A DNA stretch of 59,399 nt from an uncultured Candidatus Pelagibacter sp. (GTDB lineage Bacteria; Pseudomonadota; Alphaproteobacteria; Pelagibacterales; Pelagibacteraceae): assembly GCA_905612435.1 (NCBI GenBank), contig CAJQRZ010000046.1, forward strand, positions 1 to 59,399, read 5' to 3'. Each line of letters starts with the position of its first letter. The first letter of the stretch is position 1. A program made the translations under genes and the position numbers. Positions 8,358-18,290 of the stretch are shown piece by piece. Below the pieces are notes generated by a model. It worked only from the letters and a program-made list of their open reading frames with translations. It did no database searches and had not been told where the DNA came from.

Positions 8358-10250
8358 ATGAACATAAAGAATTTAGCAATGTGGGCTATAATAGTTTTTT
8401 TAACTATTGGTCTTTATAATATGTTTAAGAATCCGCAAGGATCTGTAAACACAAAAAATACTATTATATTTTCAGAATTTTTATCAGAAGTTGAAAATGG
8501 AACTGTAGTTAAAGTAGAAATTAAAGGAAAAAATATTAAAGGTCTTTTATCTAATGGAAATACGTTCTCAACTTATTCTCCAAATGATCCAAACCTTATA
8601 GAAAAACTTTCTAATAAAGGAGTAAGTATTTCAGCAGCACCAATTGAGGATGAAATGCCATCACTTTTAGGTATTCTTCTTTCCTGGTTTCCAATGCTGT
8701 TGTTAATTGCTGTATGGATTTTTTTTATGAGACAAATGCAAGGTGGCAAAGGTGGAGCCATGGGTTTTGGAAAATCAAAAGCGAAATTGATGAATCAATT
8801 AAAAGGTAAAGTTACCTTTAATGATGTAGCAGGCATTGAGGAAGCTAAAGAAGAAGTAGAAGAAGTTGTTCAATTTTTAAAAGATCCAAAAAAATTTAGT
8901 AGACTAGGTGGAAAAATACCAAGAGGCTGCTTATTAGTTGGTCAACCAGGAACAGGTAAAACTTTACTTGCAAGAGCTATAGCAGGAGAGGCGGCTGTTC
9001 CGTTCTTTACTATATCTGGTTCAGATTTTGTTGAAATGTTTGTTGGTGTTGGAGCCTCAAGAGTTAGAGATATGTTTGAACAGGGTAAAAAAAATTCACC
9101 CTGCATTATTTTTATTGATGAAATAGATGCAGTTGGAAGAAGCAGAGGTGCTGGTCTTGGTGGTGGAAATGATGAAAGAGAACAAACTTTAAATCAATTA
9201 CTAGTTGAGATGGATGGTTTTGAAACCAATGAAGGAGTAATAATTATTGCAGCTACAAATAGGCCCGATGTATTAGATCCCGCTTTATTGAGACCAGGAA
9301 GATTTGATAGACAAGTAGTTGTTGGACTTCCCGATATTATTGGAAGAGAAAAAATATTAAAGGTACATATTAAAAAAATTAAAATGGCACCAGATGTAAA
9401 TTTAAGAACAATCGCAAGAGGAACCCCAGGTTTTTCAGGAGCAGATTTAGCTAATATAGTTAATGAAGCAGCATTACTTGCAGCTAGAAAAAATAAAAGA
9501 ATAGTTACATTAGATGAATTTGAAGAAGCTAGAGATAAAGTAATGATGGGTGCTGAAAGAAGGTCTATGGTGATGACTGAGGAGGAAAAAACTTTAACTG
9601 CTTATCATGAAGCAGGACACGCAATTGTAACTGTTAATGAAGATGCAGCTCACCCTATTCATAAAGCAACCATCATTCCAAGAGGTAGAGCGCTAGGAAT
9701 GGTTATGCAATTACCAGAAAGAGATGAATTATCCCAAACAAGAGAGCAGCTCCATGCTCAATTAGCAATAGCAATGGGAGGAAGAGTAGCTGAGGAGATA
9801 ATTTTTGGAGATGATAAAGTAACAACCGGTGCCTCAAGTGATATTGAACAAGCAACAAAGAGAGCAAGGGCTATGGTAATGAAGGCTGGATTAAGCAAGG
9901 AATTAGGACCAGTATCATACGGTGAAAATGAAGAAGAAGTATTTTTAGGAAGATCAGTTGCAAGAACTCAAAATATGTCAGAGGAAACTTCTAGAAAAGT
10001 AGACATAGAAATAAGAAAAATAGTAGATAAAGGATATGAAAGAGCAAGAAAAATTTTAACGGAAAAAATTGATGATTTACATAAATTAGCGAAAGCACTA
10101 CTAACTTATGAAACTTTATCAGGTGAAGAAATTGAGAATTTGATAAATAAAAATATTTATCCAGAAAATAAAGAAGATTTAAAAGTTGAAGACGATGATA
10201 AAAGTTCAGCTTTAGGGTCAATGGGACTTAAGCCAAAAATAGTTCATTAA
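8358..10250 (+). CDS. ftsH: FtsH, membrane-bound ATP-dependent zinc metalloprotease
   Basis: 630 residues. Two membrane helices (about 5-20 and 103-123) bracket a periplasmic domain. The AAA domain has Walker A GQPGTGKT (195-202), Walker B IIFIDEID and the second region of homology ending RPGRFDR. The protease domain has HEAGH (H417, E418, H421). FtsH degrades misfolded membrane proteins and short-lived regulators such as sigma-32 and LpxC. Its partners HflK and HflC are encoded at 43.7-45.6 kb. No Shine-Dalgarno is visible upstream. Confidence 0.97.
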   Translation: MNIKNLAMWAIIVFLTIGLYNMFKNPQGSVNTKNTIIFSEFLSEVENGTVVKVEIKGKNIKGLLSNGNTFSTYSPNDPNLIEKLSNKGVSISAAPIEDEMPSLLGILLSWFPMLLLIAVWIFFMRQMQGGKGGAMGFGKSKAKLMNQLKGKVTFNDVAGIEEAKEEVEEVVQFLKDPKKFSRLGGKIPRGCLLVGQPGTGKTLLARAIAGEAAVPFFTISGSDFVEMFVGVGASRVRDMFEQGKKNSPCIIFIDEIDAVGRSRGAGLGGGNDEREQTLNQLLVEMDGFETNEGVIIIAATNRPDVLDPALLRPGRFDRQVVVGLPDIIGREKILKVHIKKIKMAPDVNLRTIARGTPGFSGADLANIVNEAALLAARKNKRIVTLDEFEEARDKVMMGAERRSMVMTEEEKTLTAYHEAGHAIVTVNEDAAHPIHKATIIPRGRALGMVMQLPERDELSQTREQLHAQLAIAMGGRVAEEIIFGDDKVTTGASSDIEQATKRARAMVMKAGLSKELGPVSYGENEEEVFLGRSVARTQNMSEETSRKVDIEIRKIVDKGYERARKILTEKIDDLHKLAKALLTYETLSGEEIENLINKNIYPENKEDLKVEDDDKSSALGSMGLKPKIVH

Positions 10251-10256
10251 CATATA

Positions 10257-11309
10257 ATGAAAAAATATTACACAAGAGTGTGTAATTTTTATTACGGTAA
10301 TAAATCAATTGAATTAATTAATCAAAAAAAAACATTATCATTAAAAGGTAATAATCAAATTTCATTTGACCAAATTGAAATTATTTCTAGAAATTCAAAG
10401 AAATTAATTAATGTCAAAAATATTACAAAATTACCTATTTCTTTAAAAAAAAAAATTACTAAGGATCTTAAAATAATTACACAAAAAAGTAAAAATTTCT
10501 CAAATTTAGATTTCAAAAAAATTCCCAATATAATGGGAGTATTAAATCTAACACCAGACAGTTTTTCTGATGGTGGTAAATTTAACAAAAAAAAATTAGG
10601 GTTAAGACACGCCAAAAATTTATTTGAGTCTGGTGCAAATATAGTTGATGTGGGTGGAGAATCTACAAGACCAGGATCTAAGTCTATAAGTGAAAAAGAT
10701 GAATGGAGTAGAATTGAAAAAATTATAAGAGAGATTGGTAAAAAAATTCCACTATCACTTGATACAAGAAAAGCAGGCATTATGAATAAAGGAATTAAAA
10801 TAGGAATTAAACTAATTAATGATGTTTCAGGATTAAGATATGACTCTAAAACAATTGATGTGCTAAAAAAAAGTGGATCTCCGTTTGTAATTCAGCATTC
10901 ACAAGGAACTCCGGAGAATATGCAAAATAATCCAAAATATAAAAATGAATTGTTAGACATATATGATTTTTTCGAAGAAAAGATAAAATTTTTAAGATCT
11001 AAAGGCATAAAACATAACAATATTATTATTGATCCAGGTATTGGTTTTGGAAAAAATTTGAAACATAATATGAGTTTAATTAGGAGTGTTTCTATTTTTC
11101 ATACTCTTGGTTTTCCTATACTACTTGGTCTCTCTAGAAAAAAATTTATTAAAGATTTATCTGGGAAAAATGATACTGAGGAAAGGCTAGGAGGAACAAT
11201 TGCTTCTTCATTATATTCAATGATGCAAGGTGTTCAAATTTTAAGAACTCATGATGTGAATGAATTAACACAAAGTATAAAAGTATTTAAACAATTGATA
11301 AAAAATTAA
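10257..11309 (+). CDS. folP: Dihydropteroate synthase FolP with N-terminal extension
   Basis: 350 residues. The catalytic TIM barrel starts near residue 92 with IMGVLNLTPDSFSDGG, then DVGGESTRPGS, the PLSLDTRK segment and IIDPGIGFGK. It joins pterin pyrophosphate to p-aminobenzoate in folate synthesis. The first 90 residues lie outside the standard barrel; similar lysine-rich leaders are known in alphaproteobacterial FolP proteins and have no assigned function. It sits 6 bases after ftsH, and its TAA overlaps the glmM ATG. Confidence 0.94.
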   Translation: MKKYYTRVCNFYYGNKSIELINQKKTLSLKGNNQISFDQIEIISRNSKKLINVKNITKLPISLKKKITKDLKIITQKSKNFSNLDFKKIPNIMGVLNLTPDSFSDGGKFNKKKLGLRHAKNLFESGANIVDVGGESTRPGSKSISEKDEWSRIEKIIREIGKKIPLSLDTRKAGIMNKGIKIGIKLINDVSGLRYDSKTIDVLKKSGSPFVIQHSQGTPENMQNNPKYKNELLDIYDFFEEKIKFLRSKGIKHNNIIIDPGIGFGKNLKHNMSLIRSVSIFHTLGFPILLGLSRKKFIKDLSGKNDTEERLGGTIASSLYSMMQGVQILRTHDVNELTQSIKVFKQLIKN

Positions 11310-12640
11310 TGACAAAAAAATATTTTGGAACTGATGGAATAAGAGGTCTTGTAAATAGTAGAAACATTAATGGTGATATGTTTTTCAAATTTGGTCTAGC
11401 CTCTGGAACACACTTTAAAACTCAAAAAAAAAAGAAACAAATAGCAATAATTGCTAAAGATACCAGGCTATCTGGTTATACCCTAGAACCTGCTTTAGTA
11501 TCAGGACTTACGTCAGCTGGAATGCACGTTTACACAATGGGCCCTTTACCAACAAATGGTCTAGCGATGCTAACGAAAACCATGAAAGCAAATATGGGCA
11601 TTATGATTACCGCATCTCATAATGCATATTATGACAATGGATTAAAGTTATTTGGCCCTGATGGATTAAAACTATCTGATAAAATAGAAAAAAAGATAGA
11701 AAGTCTAATTGATAAAAAAATTGAAAATAACCTATCAATACCAAAAGAATTAGGTCGTGTAAAAAGATTAGAAAGTGGAAATAGAGATTATATAAAGATA
11801 TTAAAAAAAAATTTTCCAAAAGATTTTAACCTTCGGGGTTTAAGAATAGTTATTGATTGCGCAAATGGTGCTGGATACAAAGCGGGACCTGAATTACTTA
11901 AGTCTTTAGGTGCAAAGGTAATTGCCATTGGAGTAAAGCCCAATGGTCTAAATATTAATGAAAATTGTGGCTCTACTTTCCCAAAAAAAATCAAACTAGC
12001 AGTAAAAAAATTTAAAGCGCATATAGGAATTTCTCTTGATGGTGATGCTGACAGAATCATTATGTGTGATGAAAAAGGACACATAATAGATGGTGATCAA
12101 ATAATTGCAGCACTAGCAATTAGATGGAAAAAAAAAAAAATGTTAAGAGGCGGAGTTATTGGAACCTTGATGTCTAATTACGGACTAGAAAAATTTTTTA
12201 AATCACAAAAAATAAAATTTATAAGAGCAAATGTAGGTGACCGTTATGTAAAAGAAAAAATGCAAAAAAATAATTTTAACTTAGGTGGTGAGCAATCTGG
12301 ACATATTATTTTGGGAAAATTCGCAACTACTGGAGATGGCTTGTTAGTTGCGTTAGAAGTTTTGTTTTCTTTAAGAAAGGGAAAAAAAGCTAGTAATTTT
12401 TTCAATACTTTTAAAAAAACGCCACAAATATTAATAAATATTGATGTAAAAGATAAAAGTATAATTAATAATATTGACGTAAAAAACTCTATTAAATCTG
12501 CAGAAAAATTGATGAAGGGATATGGAAGAATATTGGTTAGAATGTCAGGAACAGAATCAAAAATTAGAGTAATGGGTGAAAGTGAAAACAGTAAACTACT
12601 TCAAAAGTGTTTAAAGATTATATCAAAAAAAATTAAATAA
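11309..12640 (+). CDS. glmM: Phosphoglucosamine mutase GlmM
   Basis: 443 residues, usual family length. It starts KKYFGTDGIRG. The phosphoserine loop is TASHNAYYDNG (S103), the metal site is SLDGDADRIIM and the sugar-binding loop is GGEQSGHI; the C-terminal phosphate loop is VRMSGTESKIRVM. It turns glucosamine-6-P into glucosamine-1-P for UDP-GlcNAc, and so peptidoglycan and LPS. The residue after SASHN is usually proline; here it is alanine. The folP-glmM order is common in proteobacteria, as is ftsH upstream. Confidence 0.95.
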   Translation: MTKKYFGTDGIRGLVNSRNINGDMFFKFGLASGTHFKTQKKKKQIAIIAKDTRLSGYTLEPALVSGLTSAGMHVYTMGPLPTNGLAMLTKTMKANMGIMITASHNAYYDNGLKLFGPDGLKLSDKIEKKIESLIDKKIENNLSIPKELGRVKRLESGNRDYIKILKKNFPKDFNLRGLRIVIDCANGAGYKAGPELLKSLGAKVIAIGVKPNGLNINENCGSTFPKKIKLAVKKFKAHIGISLDGDADRIIMCDEKGHIIDGDQIIAALAIRWKKKKMLRGGVIGTLMSNYGLEKFFKSQKIKFIRANVGDRYVKEKMQKNNFNLGGEQSGHIILGKFATTGDGLLVALEVLFSLRKGKKASNFFNTFKKTPQILINIDVKDKSIINNIDVKNSIKSAEKLMKGYGRILVRMSGTESKIRVMGESENSKLLQKCLKIISKKIK

Positions 12641-12641
12641 A

Positions 12642-13454
12642 TTGAAACCAAAATCTAAAATATTAATTATTGCGGGGTCAGACTCATCTGGTGGTGCAGG
12701 TATTCAAGCAGACATTAAAACTGTGACAGCTTTAGGTTCATATGCAATGACTGCAATAACTGCAGTAACTATTCAAAACACGACAGGAGTTAAATCGATT
12801 GTATCTATTAATCCAAAAGAAATTTCCAATCAAATAGAATTTACATCAAAGGATATTAAACCTGACGCTATAAAGATTGGGATGTTGCATTCTACAAAAG
12901 TGATACAGTCTGTCATTCATTCATTAGATATTATCAAAGTTAAGAAAATAATATTAGATCCTGTTATGACTGCTAAAGGTGGTGCTAAATTATTAGACGA
13001 TAAAGCAGTTAAATTATTAAAAAATGAATTACTAAATAAAGTTAGTTTAATAACTCCTAATATTCCAGAAGCTGAAATATTAACTAATACTAAAATAAAA
13101 ACTAAAGAAGATATGATTTTTGCCGCAAGTATATTGATTGGATTAGGGGCAAAAAATGTTTTTATAAAAGGTGGTCATCTAGAGTCTAAAGAGGTCCAAG
13201 ATATTTTTGTTAATAAAAAAGAGATTATGCTTATAAAAAATAGAAGAATTACAACCAGTAATACACATGGAACTGGATGTACGCTGTCATCTGCTATTAC
13301 TACATTTTTTGCATGTGGAAAAACATTAAAGAAATCTTGTGAGCTAGCGACTAAGTATGTAAATAATTCCATAAGATCTAACCTTAATTATGGTAAAGGC
13401 CATGGTCCTATAAATCATTTAAGTTCAATAATTATAAATAGAAAATTTAAATAA
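12642..13454 (+). CDS. thiD: Hydroxymethylpyrimidine/phosphomethylpyrimidine kinase ThiD
   Basis: 270 residues from a TTG start one base after the glmM stop; no ATG lies closer to the conserved start [19 protein letters not shown]. The C-terminal anion-hole motif is [13 protein letters not shown] with the catalytic cysteine. ThiD phosphorylates HMP-P to HMP-PP for thiamine. SAR11 strains are known to depend on exogenous HMP or related precursors, so this kinase would act on imported or salvaged pyrimidine; that link is inference. It overlaps the purA start. Confidence 0.93.
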   Translation: MKPKSKILIIAGSDSSGGAGIQADIKTVTALGSYAMTAITAVTIQNTTGVKSIVSINPKEISNQIEFTSKDIKPDAIKIGMLHSTKVIQSVIHSLDIIKVKKIILDPVMTAKGGAKLLDDKAVKLLKNELLNKVSLITPNIPEAEILTNTKIKTKEDMIFAASILIGLGAKNVFIKGGHLESKEVQDIFVNKKEIMLIKNRRITTSNTHGTGCTLSSAITTFFACGKTLKKSCELATKYVNNSIRSNLNYGKGHGPINHLSSIIINRKFK

Positions 13455-14746
13455 TGAAAAATGTAGTCGTTGTTGGTTCACAGTGGGGAGACGAAGGTAA
13501 AGGAAAAATAGTTGATTGGTTGTCAGATCAAGCAGATGTTGTTATTCGTTTTCAAGGTGGTCACAATGCTGGACACACATTAGTAATTGATGGAGTTACT
13601 TATAAACTGAGATTACTTCCTTCTGGGATTGTTAGAAAAAATAAAATATCCATTATAGGTAATGGAGTTGTTGTCGACCCTTGGGCACTACTAGAAGAAA
13701 TTGAAGAAATTAGATCTAAAGGAGTTGAGGTAAACACTGAGAATTTTATAGTTTCAGAGTCTGCAAACCTTATTTTACCTTTTCACAGAGAAATGGATGA
13801 GATTAGAGAAGATGCTGCAGGTAAAGGAAAGATTGGTACTACAAGACGTGGAATCGGGCCTGCTTATGAAGATAAAGTAGGAAGACGATCTATACGTGTT
13901 ATGGATTTAAGATCTGAAACAAACCTTGATCACAGATTAGAAACTGTACTTCTTCACCACAATGCAATTAGAAAAGGATTAGGTAAAAAAATTTTTGAAA
14001 AAGATAAGCTAAAAGAAAACCTGTTAAAAATTGCCCCAGAAATATTAAAGTTTTCTCAGCCTGTATGGCTTAGAATTGATGAATTCAAAAAAAAAAATAA
14101 AAAAATACTATTTGAGGGTGCTCAAGGAATATTACTCGATGTTGATCATGGAACATATCCTTTTGTGACATCATCCAATACTGTTGCTTCTGCTGCTGCT
14201 ACAGGAACTGGATGTGGACCAAACTCTATTCACTATGTGCTTGGTATAACGAAAGCTTATACAACTAGAGTTGGAGAGGGTCCTTTTCCTACTGAATTAA
14301 CTGATGATATAGGAGAGTTACTTGGCTCAAGAGGAAAAGAATTTGGAACAGTAACAAGTAGAAAAAGAAGATGTGGATGGTTTGATGGAGTTTTAGTTAG
14401 ACAAACAATTAAAATTTCAGGTATAGATGGAATTGCACTCACCAAGTTAGATGTTTTAGATGAACTAGATAAAATTAAAATGTGTATTGAGTATGAATTA
14501 GATGGGAAAAAAATGGACTATCTTCCTGCTGCAGTTGAAGATCAAATAAAAATAAAACCAATGTATAAAACTTTTCCTGGCTGGAAAACACCTACTAATG
14601 GAATTAAAAATATTAATGATTTACCCGAAAATGCAAAAAAATATATTTATGCAGTAGAAGATTTTATTGGTGCTAAAATTTCAAGCATTTCGACGAGCCC
14701 TGAACGAGATGACACAATACTTTTAGAAAACCCTTTTGATTTATAA
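13454..14746 (+). CDS. purA: Adenylosuccinate synthetase PurA
   Basis: 430 residues starting [21 protein letters not shown], the GTP/IMP-binding loop, then [42 protein letters not shown] and [11 protein letters not shown]. It joins IMP and aspartate on the way to AMP. The start ATG overlaps the thiD stop. It ends 5 bases before the oppositely oriented rpoH stop, with no terminator visible between them. Confidence 0.97.
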   Translation: MKNVVVVGSQWGDEGKGKIVDWLSDQADVVIRFQGGHNAGHTLVIDGVTYKLRLLPSGIVRKNKISIIGNGVVVDPWALLEEIEEIRSKGVEVNTENFIVSESANLILPFHREMDEIREDAAGKGKIGTTRRGIGPAYEDKVGRRSIRVMDLRSETNLDHRLETVLLHHNAIRKGLGKKIFEKDKLKENLLKIAPEILKFSQPVWLRIDEFKKKNKKILFEGAQGILLDVDHGTYPFVTSSNTVASAAATGTGCGPNSIHYVLGITKAYTTRVGEGPFPTELTDDIGELLGSRGKEFGTVTSRKRRCGWFDGVLVRQTIKISGIDGIALTKLDVLDELDKIKMCIEYELDGKKMDYLPAAVEDQIKIKPMYKTFPGWKTPTNGIKNINDLPENAKKYIYAVEDFIGAKISSISTSPERDDTILLENPFDL

Positions 14747-14751
14747 TAAAT

Positions 14752-15633
14752 CTAATTAACCGGTAAAAGATTTTTTGATTTAGCAGAGTTAAGCATGTGT
14801 TTTTGAATTTTTTCAAAAGCTTTATTTTCAATTTGCCTAATTCTTTCTCTACTAATTTTATATTTCTTACTTAAATCTTCAAGAGTTATAGGGTCATCAT
14901 TTAATCTTCTTGAATATAGAATCTCTCTTTCTCTATCATTAAGAATTTTTATTGAATCTTTTAATAAATCTTTTCTTTGTGACATTTCTTCTTGATGAGC
15001 AAATTTAAGGTCATGGTCTAGTTCTTTATCTACTAACCAATCTTGCCATTCATCTCCATCTTCACCCACCTGCACATTCAATGAAAATTCTTTACCAGAC
15101 AGTCTTCTATTCATAGAAACAACCTCAGCTTTACTTACATCTAATTTGTCAGCTATTTCATTCACATGTTCATCTCGTAAATCTCCTTCTGATTGAGGCG
15201 CTATTTTATTTTTTATTTTTTTTAGATTAAAAAATAATTTTTTCTGTGCGGTAGTTGTTCCAATTTTTACCAAACTCCAAGATCTTAAGACATACTCCTG
15301 AATAGAAGCTCTAATCCACCACATTGCGTATGTTGCTAATCTAAAACCTTTTTCAGGTTCAAACTTCTTAACTGCTTGCATCAAGCCAACATTACCTTCT
15401 GAGATCATTTCGTTAATGGGTAAACCATAACCTTTGTAGCCCATTGCAATTTTAGCAACTAATCTTAGGTGACTTGTTACAAGTTTTTCAGCTGCTTTAA
15501 CATTGCCAGTAGTTTTCCAATTTTTTGCTAACATATATTCTTCTTCGGCATCTAGCATGGGAAATTTTTTAATTTGCGCAAGATAGGCAGATAGACCACC
15601 TTCATTTGAGAGCGCTGGAAGATTGTTATTCAT
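14752..15633 (-). CDS. rpoH: RpoH, heat-shock sigma factor (sigma-32 family)
   Basis: 293 residues. Region 1.2 (LSAYLAQIKKFPMLDAEEEYMLA), region 2 (GNVGLMQAVKKFEPEKGFRLATYAMWWIRASIQEY) and region 4 with the helix-turn-helix LEDLSKKYKISRERIRQIENKAFEKI are all present. The segment after region 2, QKKLFFNLKKIKNK, matches the RpoH box that sets this family apart from RpoD, and the length is that of sigma-32. It directs transcription of chaperone and protease genes; candidate targets in this window are ftsH and hflKC. rluD lies 53 bases upstream and is probably cotranscribed. Confidence 0.95.
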   Translation of the reverse strand: MNNNLPALSNEGGLSAYLAQIKKFPMLDAEEEYMLAKNWKTTGNVKAAEKLVTSHLRLVAKIAMGYKGYGLPINEMISEGNVGLMQAVKKFEPEKGFRLATYAMWWIRASIQEYVLRSWSLVKIGTTTAQKKLFFNLKKIKNKIAPQSEGDLRDEHVNEIADKLDVSKAEVVSMNRRLSGKEFSLNVQVGEDGDEWQDWLVDKELDHDLKFAHQEEMSQRKDLLKDSIKILNDREREILYSRRLNDDPITLEDLSKKYKISRERIRQIENKAFEKIQKHMLNSAKSKNLLPVN

Positions 15634-15686
15634 TGTGTACTCATAAGTTGTATTTATTTAATTAACAATAGTAAATTTTCAAGATC

Positions 15687-16667
15687 TTATTTGCCAGTAT
15701 TTCTAAGTAATAAAAGAATATTTTCAAGCTCATGTGGCAATTTTGAGGTAAAAATCATTTCTTCATTAGTTTTGGGGTGAATAAAACCTAATGTTTGAGC
15801 ATGTAGAAACTGTCTATCCAACTTATAAATTAGGTTTTCTAAATTCGTGTCAATATTTTTGAGTTTCTTATATTTTTTTTTGTACTTGCCATCACCCATA
15901 ATACTATTACCCATATGCGTCATGTGAACTCTTATCTGATGTGTTCTTCCTGTTTCCAGCCTACATTCAACCAAACTTAGTGTGGGTGTTTTATCATTTT
16001 CAAAAATCTCTATAGTTTTATAATTAGTTATTGCTCTTTTACCCTTGGAGCTACTAACCTCCATCATTTGCCTGTTCTTTGAACTCCTAGTTATAAAAGT
16101 ATCAATTTTTCCAGATGAAGGTCTAAGTTTGCCCCAAATTAAAAGTTGATAAATTCTTGTAATTGTATGTTCACTAAATTGATAAGATAGATTTTCATGT
16201 GTTACATTATTTTTTGCTATAACTATTAATCCAGAGGTATCTTTATCTATTCTGTGGACAATGCCTGGTCTTAGTTCGTCACCAATTGTAGATAATGAAT
16301 CTTTATCATAATGCATTAAAGCATTAACAATTGTTTCATCATAATTTCCAGCACCAGGATGCATAATTATACCAGCAGGTTTATTGATTATTAATAAGTC
16401 ATCATCTTCATAAATAATTTCTAATTTAAAATTATAAGGTTTTAATGAAGCTTTTTTGGGTTCTGGAATCTGAAGATCTATTTTATCACCTGTACAGACT
16501 TTTTTTGAAGGACTACTAACAATTACATTATTTAATTTTAATTTTTCTTTCAAAATTAAATTTTTAATTCTAGTTCTGCTAATTAATTTCTCTTTTTTGT
16601 TAATGAATACATCAAGTCTAAGGTTATTTTCATCAGCATTGACTATTAAATTAATGTTTTTTTCCAT
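15687..16667 (-). CDS. rluD: Ribosomal large subunit pseudouridine synthase, RluD family
   Basis: 326 residues from the ATG at 16667. A longer frame running upstream to 16778 crosses the tRNA-Arg gene and is an artefact. An S4-like domain (about 14-75) precedes the catalytic domain with PGIVHRIDKDTSGLIVIAKN, which contains the catalytic aspartate, and RLETGRTHQIRVHMTHMG. The family modifies 23S rRNA helix 69. The rluD-rpoH pairing is common in alphaproteobacteria and helps the name. Confidence 0.92.
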   Translation of the reverse strand: MEKNINLIVNADENNLRLDVFINKKEKLISRTRIKNLILKEKLKLNNVIVSSPSKKVCTGDKIDLQIPEPKKASLKPYNFKLEIIYEDDDLLIINKPAGIIMHPGAGNYDETIVNALMHYDKDSLSTIGDELRPGIVHRIDKDTSGLIVIAKNNVTHENLSYQFSEHTITRIYQLLIWGKLRPSSGKIDTFITRSSKNRQMMEVSSSKGKRAITNYKTIEIFENDKTPTLSLVECRLETGRTHQIRVHMTHMGNSIMGDGKYKKKYKKLKNIDTNLENLIYKLDRQFLHAQTLGFIHPKTNEEMIFTSKLPHELENILLLLRNTGK

Positions 16668-16690
16668 AAAATGTAATATTAATACTATAT

Positions 16691-16767
16691 GCGCTGCTAG
16701 CTCAACTGGATAGAGCACCAGATTTCGAATCTGGGGGTTATAGGTTCGACTCCTATGTGGCGCACCA
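16691..16767 (+). tRNA. tRNA-Arg (anticodon TCG)
   Basis: 77 nucleotides with CCA encoded. The acceptor stem pairs GCGCTGC with GTGGCGC (two G-U pairs). The anticodon stem CCAGA/TCTGG holds loop TTTCGAA, giving anticodon TCG. The T arm ATAGG-TTCGACT-CCTAT is perfect. It lies on the plus strand between two minus-strand genes, 23 bases from rluD and directly abutting the ABC permease stop. Confidence 0.95.
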
Positions 16768-17559
16768 TTATTCGCCAATATTTATCAAGGATCCTTTTTT
16801 TCTAGCTTGAGAAAAAGAATAATAAAATACTGAAATTGCCATAATTAAGTAAATTATATTTAAATAAAAAGCTTTAGCAATGTTTTCAAAATTAAAAGTT
16901 TGATCGATAAGTATACTTCTAGTTTCTTCAAATATATAGACCAAAGGAAGACAAAGAGCTATAGATTGAAAAATTTCAGGTAAAGTTTCTAAGGGATAAT
17001 AAACACATCCAAAGGGAGCTAATAAAAATAAAGTTGACCAGGAAATATTTTCAAAAGAAGGACCAAATCTTAACAATCCTGCGGACACTAATAAACCTAA
17101 AGTGATCCCAAAAATATACAAGCTAAAAAAAAGAAAGAGTAAAGGTATACCTAAATTTAATAGGGATATTCCAAAAAGAGGCGAAGTTAGAAGTATTGCT
17201 GGCACAAGACCGATCAACACTCTTATTAGAGCTGTCAAAACTAAAGACGTTATTATTTCACTTATTCTCATTGGAGCAATGAATAAATTAGTAAAATTTC
17301 TACTCCAAATTTCTTCTAAAAATAAAATATTAAAACCAATACTCGTTCTGAATAAAAAATCATAAAGAATAGCACAAGAAAGAATCACCCCAACTGCACC
17401 ATTATAGTACGTACTATGAGCTGCAAAAAAATTAGAAATAAAACCCCATAGGGTGATTTGGATTACAGGCCAATATATCAAATCCAAAACTCTTGGAAAA
17501 GACTGAGTGATTAAAAAAAAGTGTCTTAAAAAAAGACCATAAATTCTATTAAAACTCAT
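16768..17559 (-). CDS. ABC-2 type exporter permease
   Basis: About 263 residues with six predicted membrane segments and the ABC-2 family layout; the N-terminus FNRIYGLFLRHFFLITQSFP-RVLDLIYWP is typical of bacterial ABC-2 permeases of the NodJ/YadH group. I prefer the ATG at 17559 (MSFNR), which overlaps the ATPase gene by 11 bases; an ATG at 17610 would add 17 charged residues. It works with the ATP-binding protein encoded just upstream. The substrate cannot be read from the sequence. Its stop abuts the tRNA-Arg gene on the other strand. Confidence 0.85.
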   Translation of the reverse strand: MSFNRIYGLFLRHFFLITQSFPRVLDLIYWPVIQITLWGFISNFFAAHSTYYNGAVGVILSCAILYDFLFRTSIGFNILFLEEIWSRNFTNLFIAPMRISEIITSLVLTALIRVLIGLVPAILLTSPLFGISLLNLGIPLLFLFFSLYIFGITLGLLVSAGLLRFGPSFENISWSTLFLLAPFGCVYYPLETLPEIFQSIALCLPLVYIFEETRSILIDQTFNFENIAKAFYLNIIYLIMAISVFYYSFSQARKKGSLINIGE

Positions 17560-18283
17560 TGTTATTTCTGACGAGTTGTAAAAAAACTTCTTCCAAATTT
17601 TTTCTACCATGTTTTTTTATTAATTGATCTGGTGTTCCGCTATCAATTATAAGACCGTCTTTCATCATCAACACAGAATTACATAATCTTTTGACTTCAC
17701 TCATATTGTGTGAAGCAAGAAGAACTGATATTTTTTTTTCTTTTTTATAATTTTCCAAAAATGTTCTAACAAAATCACCTGTTTCAGGATCTAATGAAGC
17801 TGTAGGCTCGTCTAACAAAAGAACAGTAGGATCATTTATTAAAGCTTTTGCCAAACTAACTCTATTTTTTTGTCCAGATGAAAGTTCTCCTGTTACATTA
17901 TTTAAAAAGTTTTCTAATCTTAACTTATTTGCAAGAAAATTAATTCTCTCATTTAAATTTTTTACACTGTATAACTTTCCATAAACAGTTAAATTTTGTT
18001 TCACTGTTAGTTTTTTTGGTAGCTCAATGTAAGGTGAAATAAAATTCATTTTATGCAAAAGAGAAATTCTATGATTTTCAATATCCATACCATTAATAAG
18101 AACTTGACCGCTTGATGGCTTTAACAACCCAAGTATCATTGCTATTGTAGTTGTTTTTCCACATCCGTTAGGTCCAAGTAAACCAACAATTTCATTTTCA
18201 TTAATTTTAAAACTTATGTTCCTAACAGCTTTTTTTAATTTATATGATTTTGATAATTTTATAACTTCAATTGAATTTGGCAT
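17549..18283 (-). CDS. ABC transporter ATP-binding protein (exporter type)
   Basis: 244 residues with one complete nucleotide-binding domain: Walker A GLLGPNGCGKTT, Q-loop near the PYIELPKKLTV segment, signature LSSGQKNRVSLAKAL, Walker B VLLLDEPTASLDP and the switch histidine in LLASHNMSEV. It is of the CcmA/NodI/DRA class that pairs with ABC-2 permeases, and the permease gene overlaps its 3' end. Cytoplasmic, associated with the inner membrane. Sua5 starts a further 8 bases upstream in the same direction. Confidence 0.93.
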   Translation of the reverse strand: MPNSIEVIKLSKSYKLKKAVRNISFKINENEIVGLLGPNGCGKTTTIAMILGLLKPSSGQVLINGMDIENHRISLLHKMNFISPYIELPKKLTVKQNLTVYGKLYSVKNLNERINFLANKLRLENFLNNVTGELSSGQKNRVSLAKALINDPTVLLLDEPTASLDPETGDFVRTFLENYKKEKKISVLLASHNMSEVKRLCNSVLMMKDGLIIDSGTPDQLIKKHGRKNLEEVFLQLVRNNNEF

Positions 18284-18290
18284 ATGCCTT

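Noticed and set aside
16668-16778. N-terminal extension of the RluD frame upstream of 16667
   Set aside because: The extension is the complement of the tRNA-Arg gene and ends at a tRNA-derived sequence; the conserved protein starts at the ATG at 16667.
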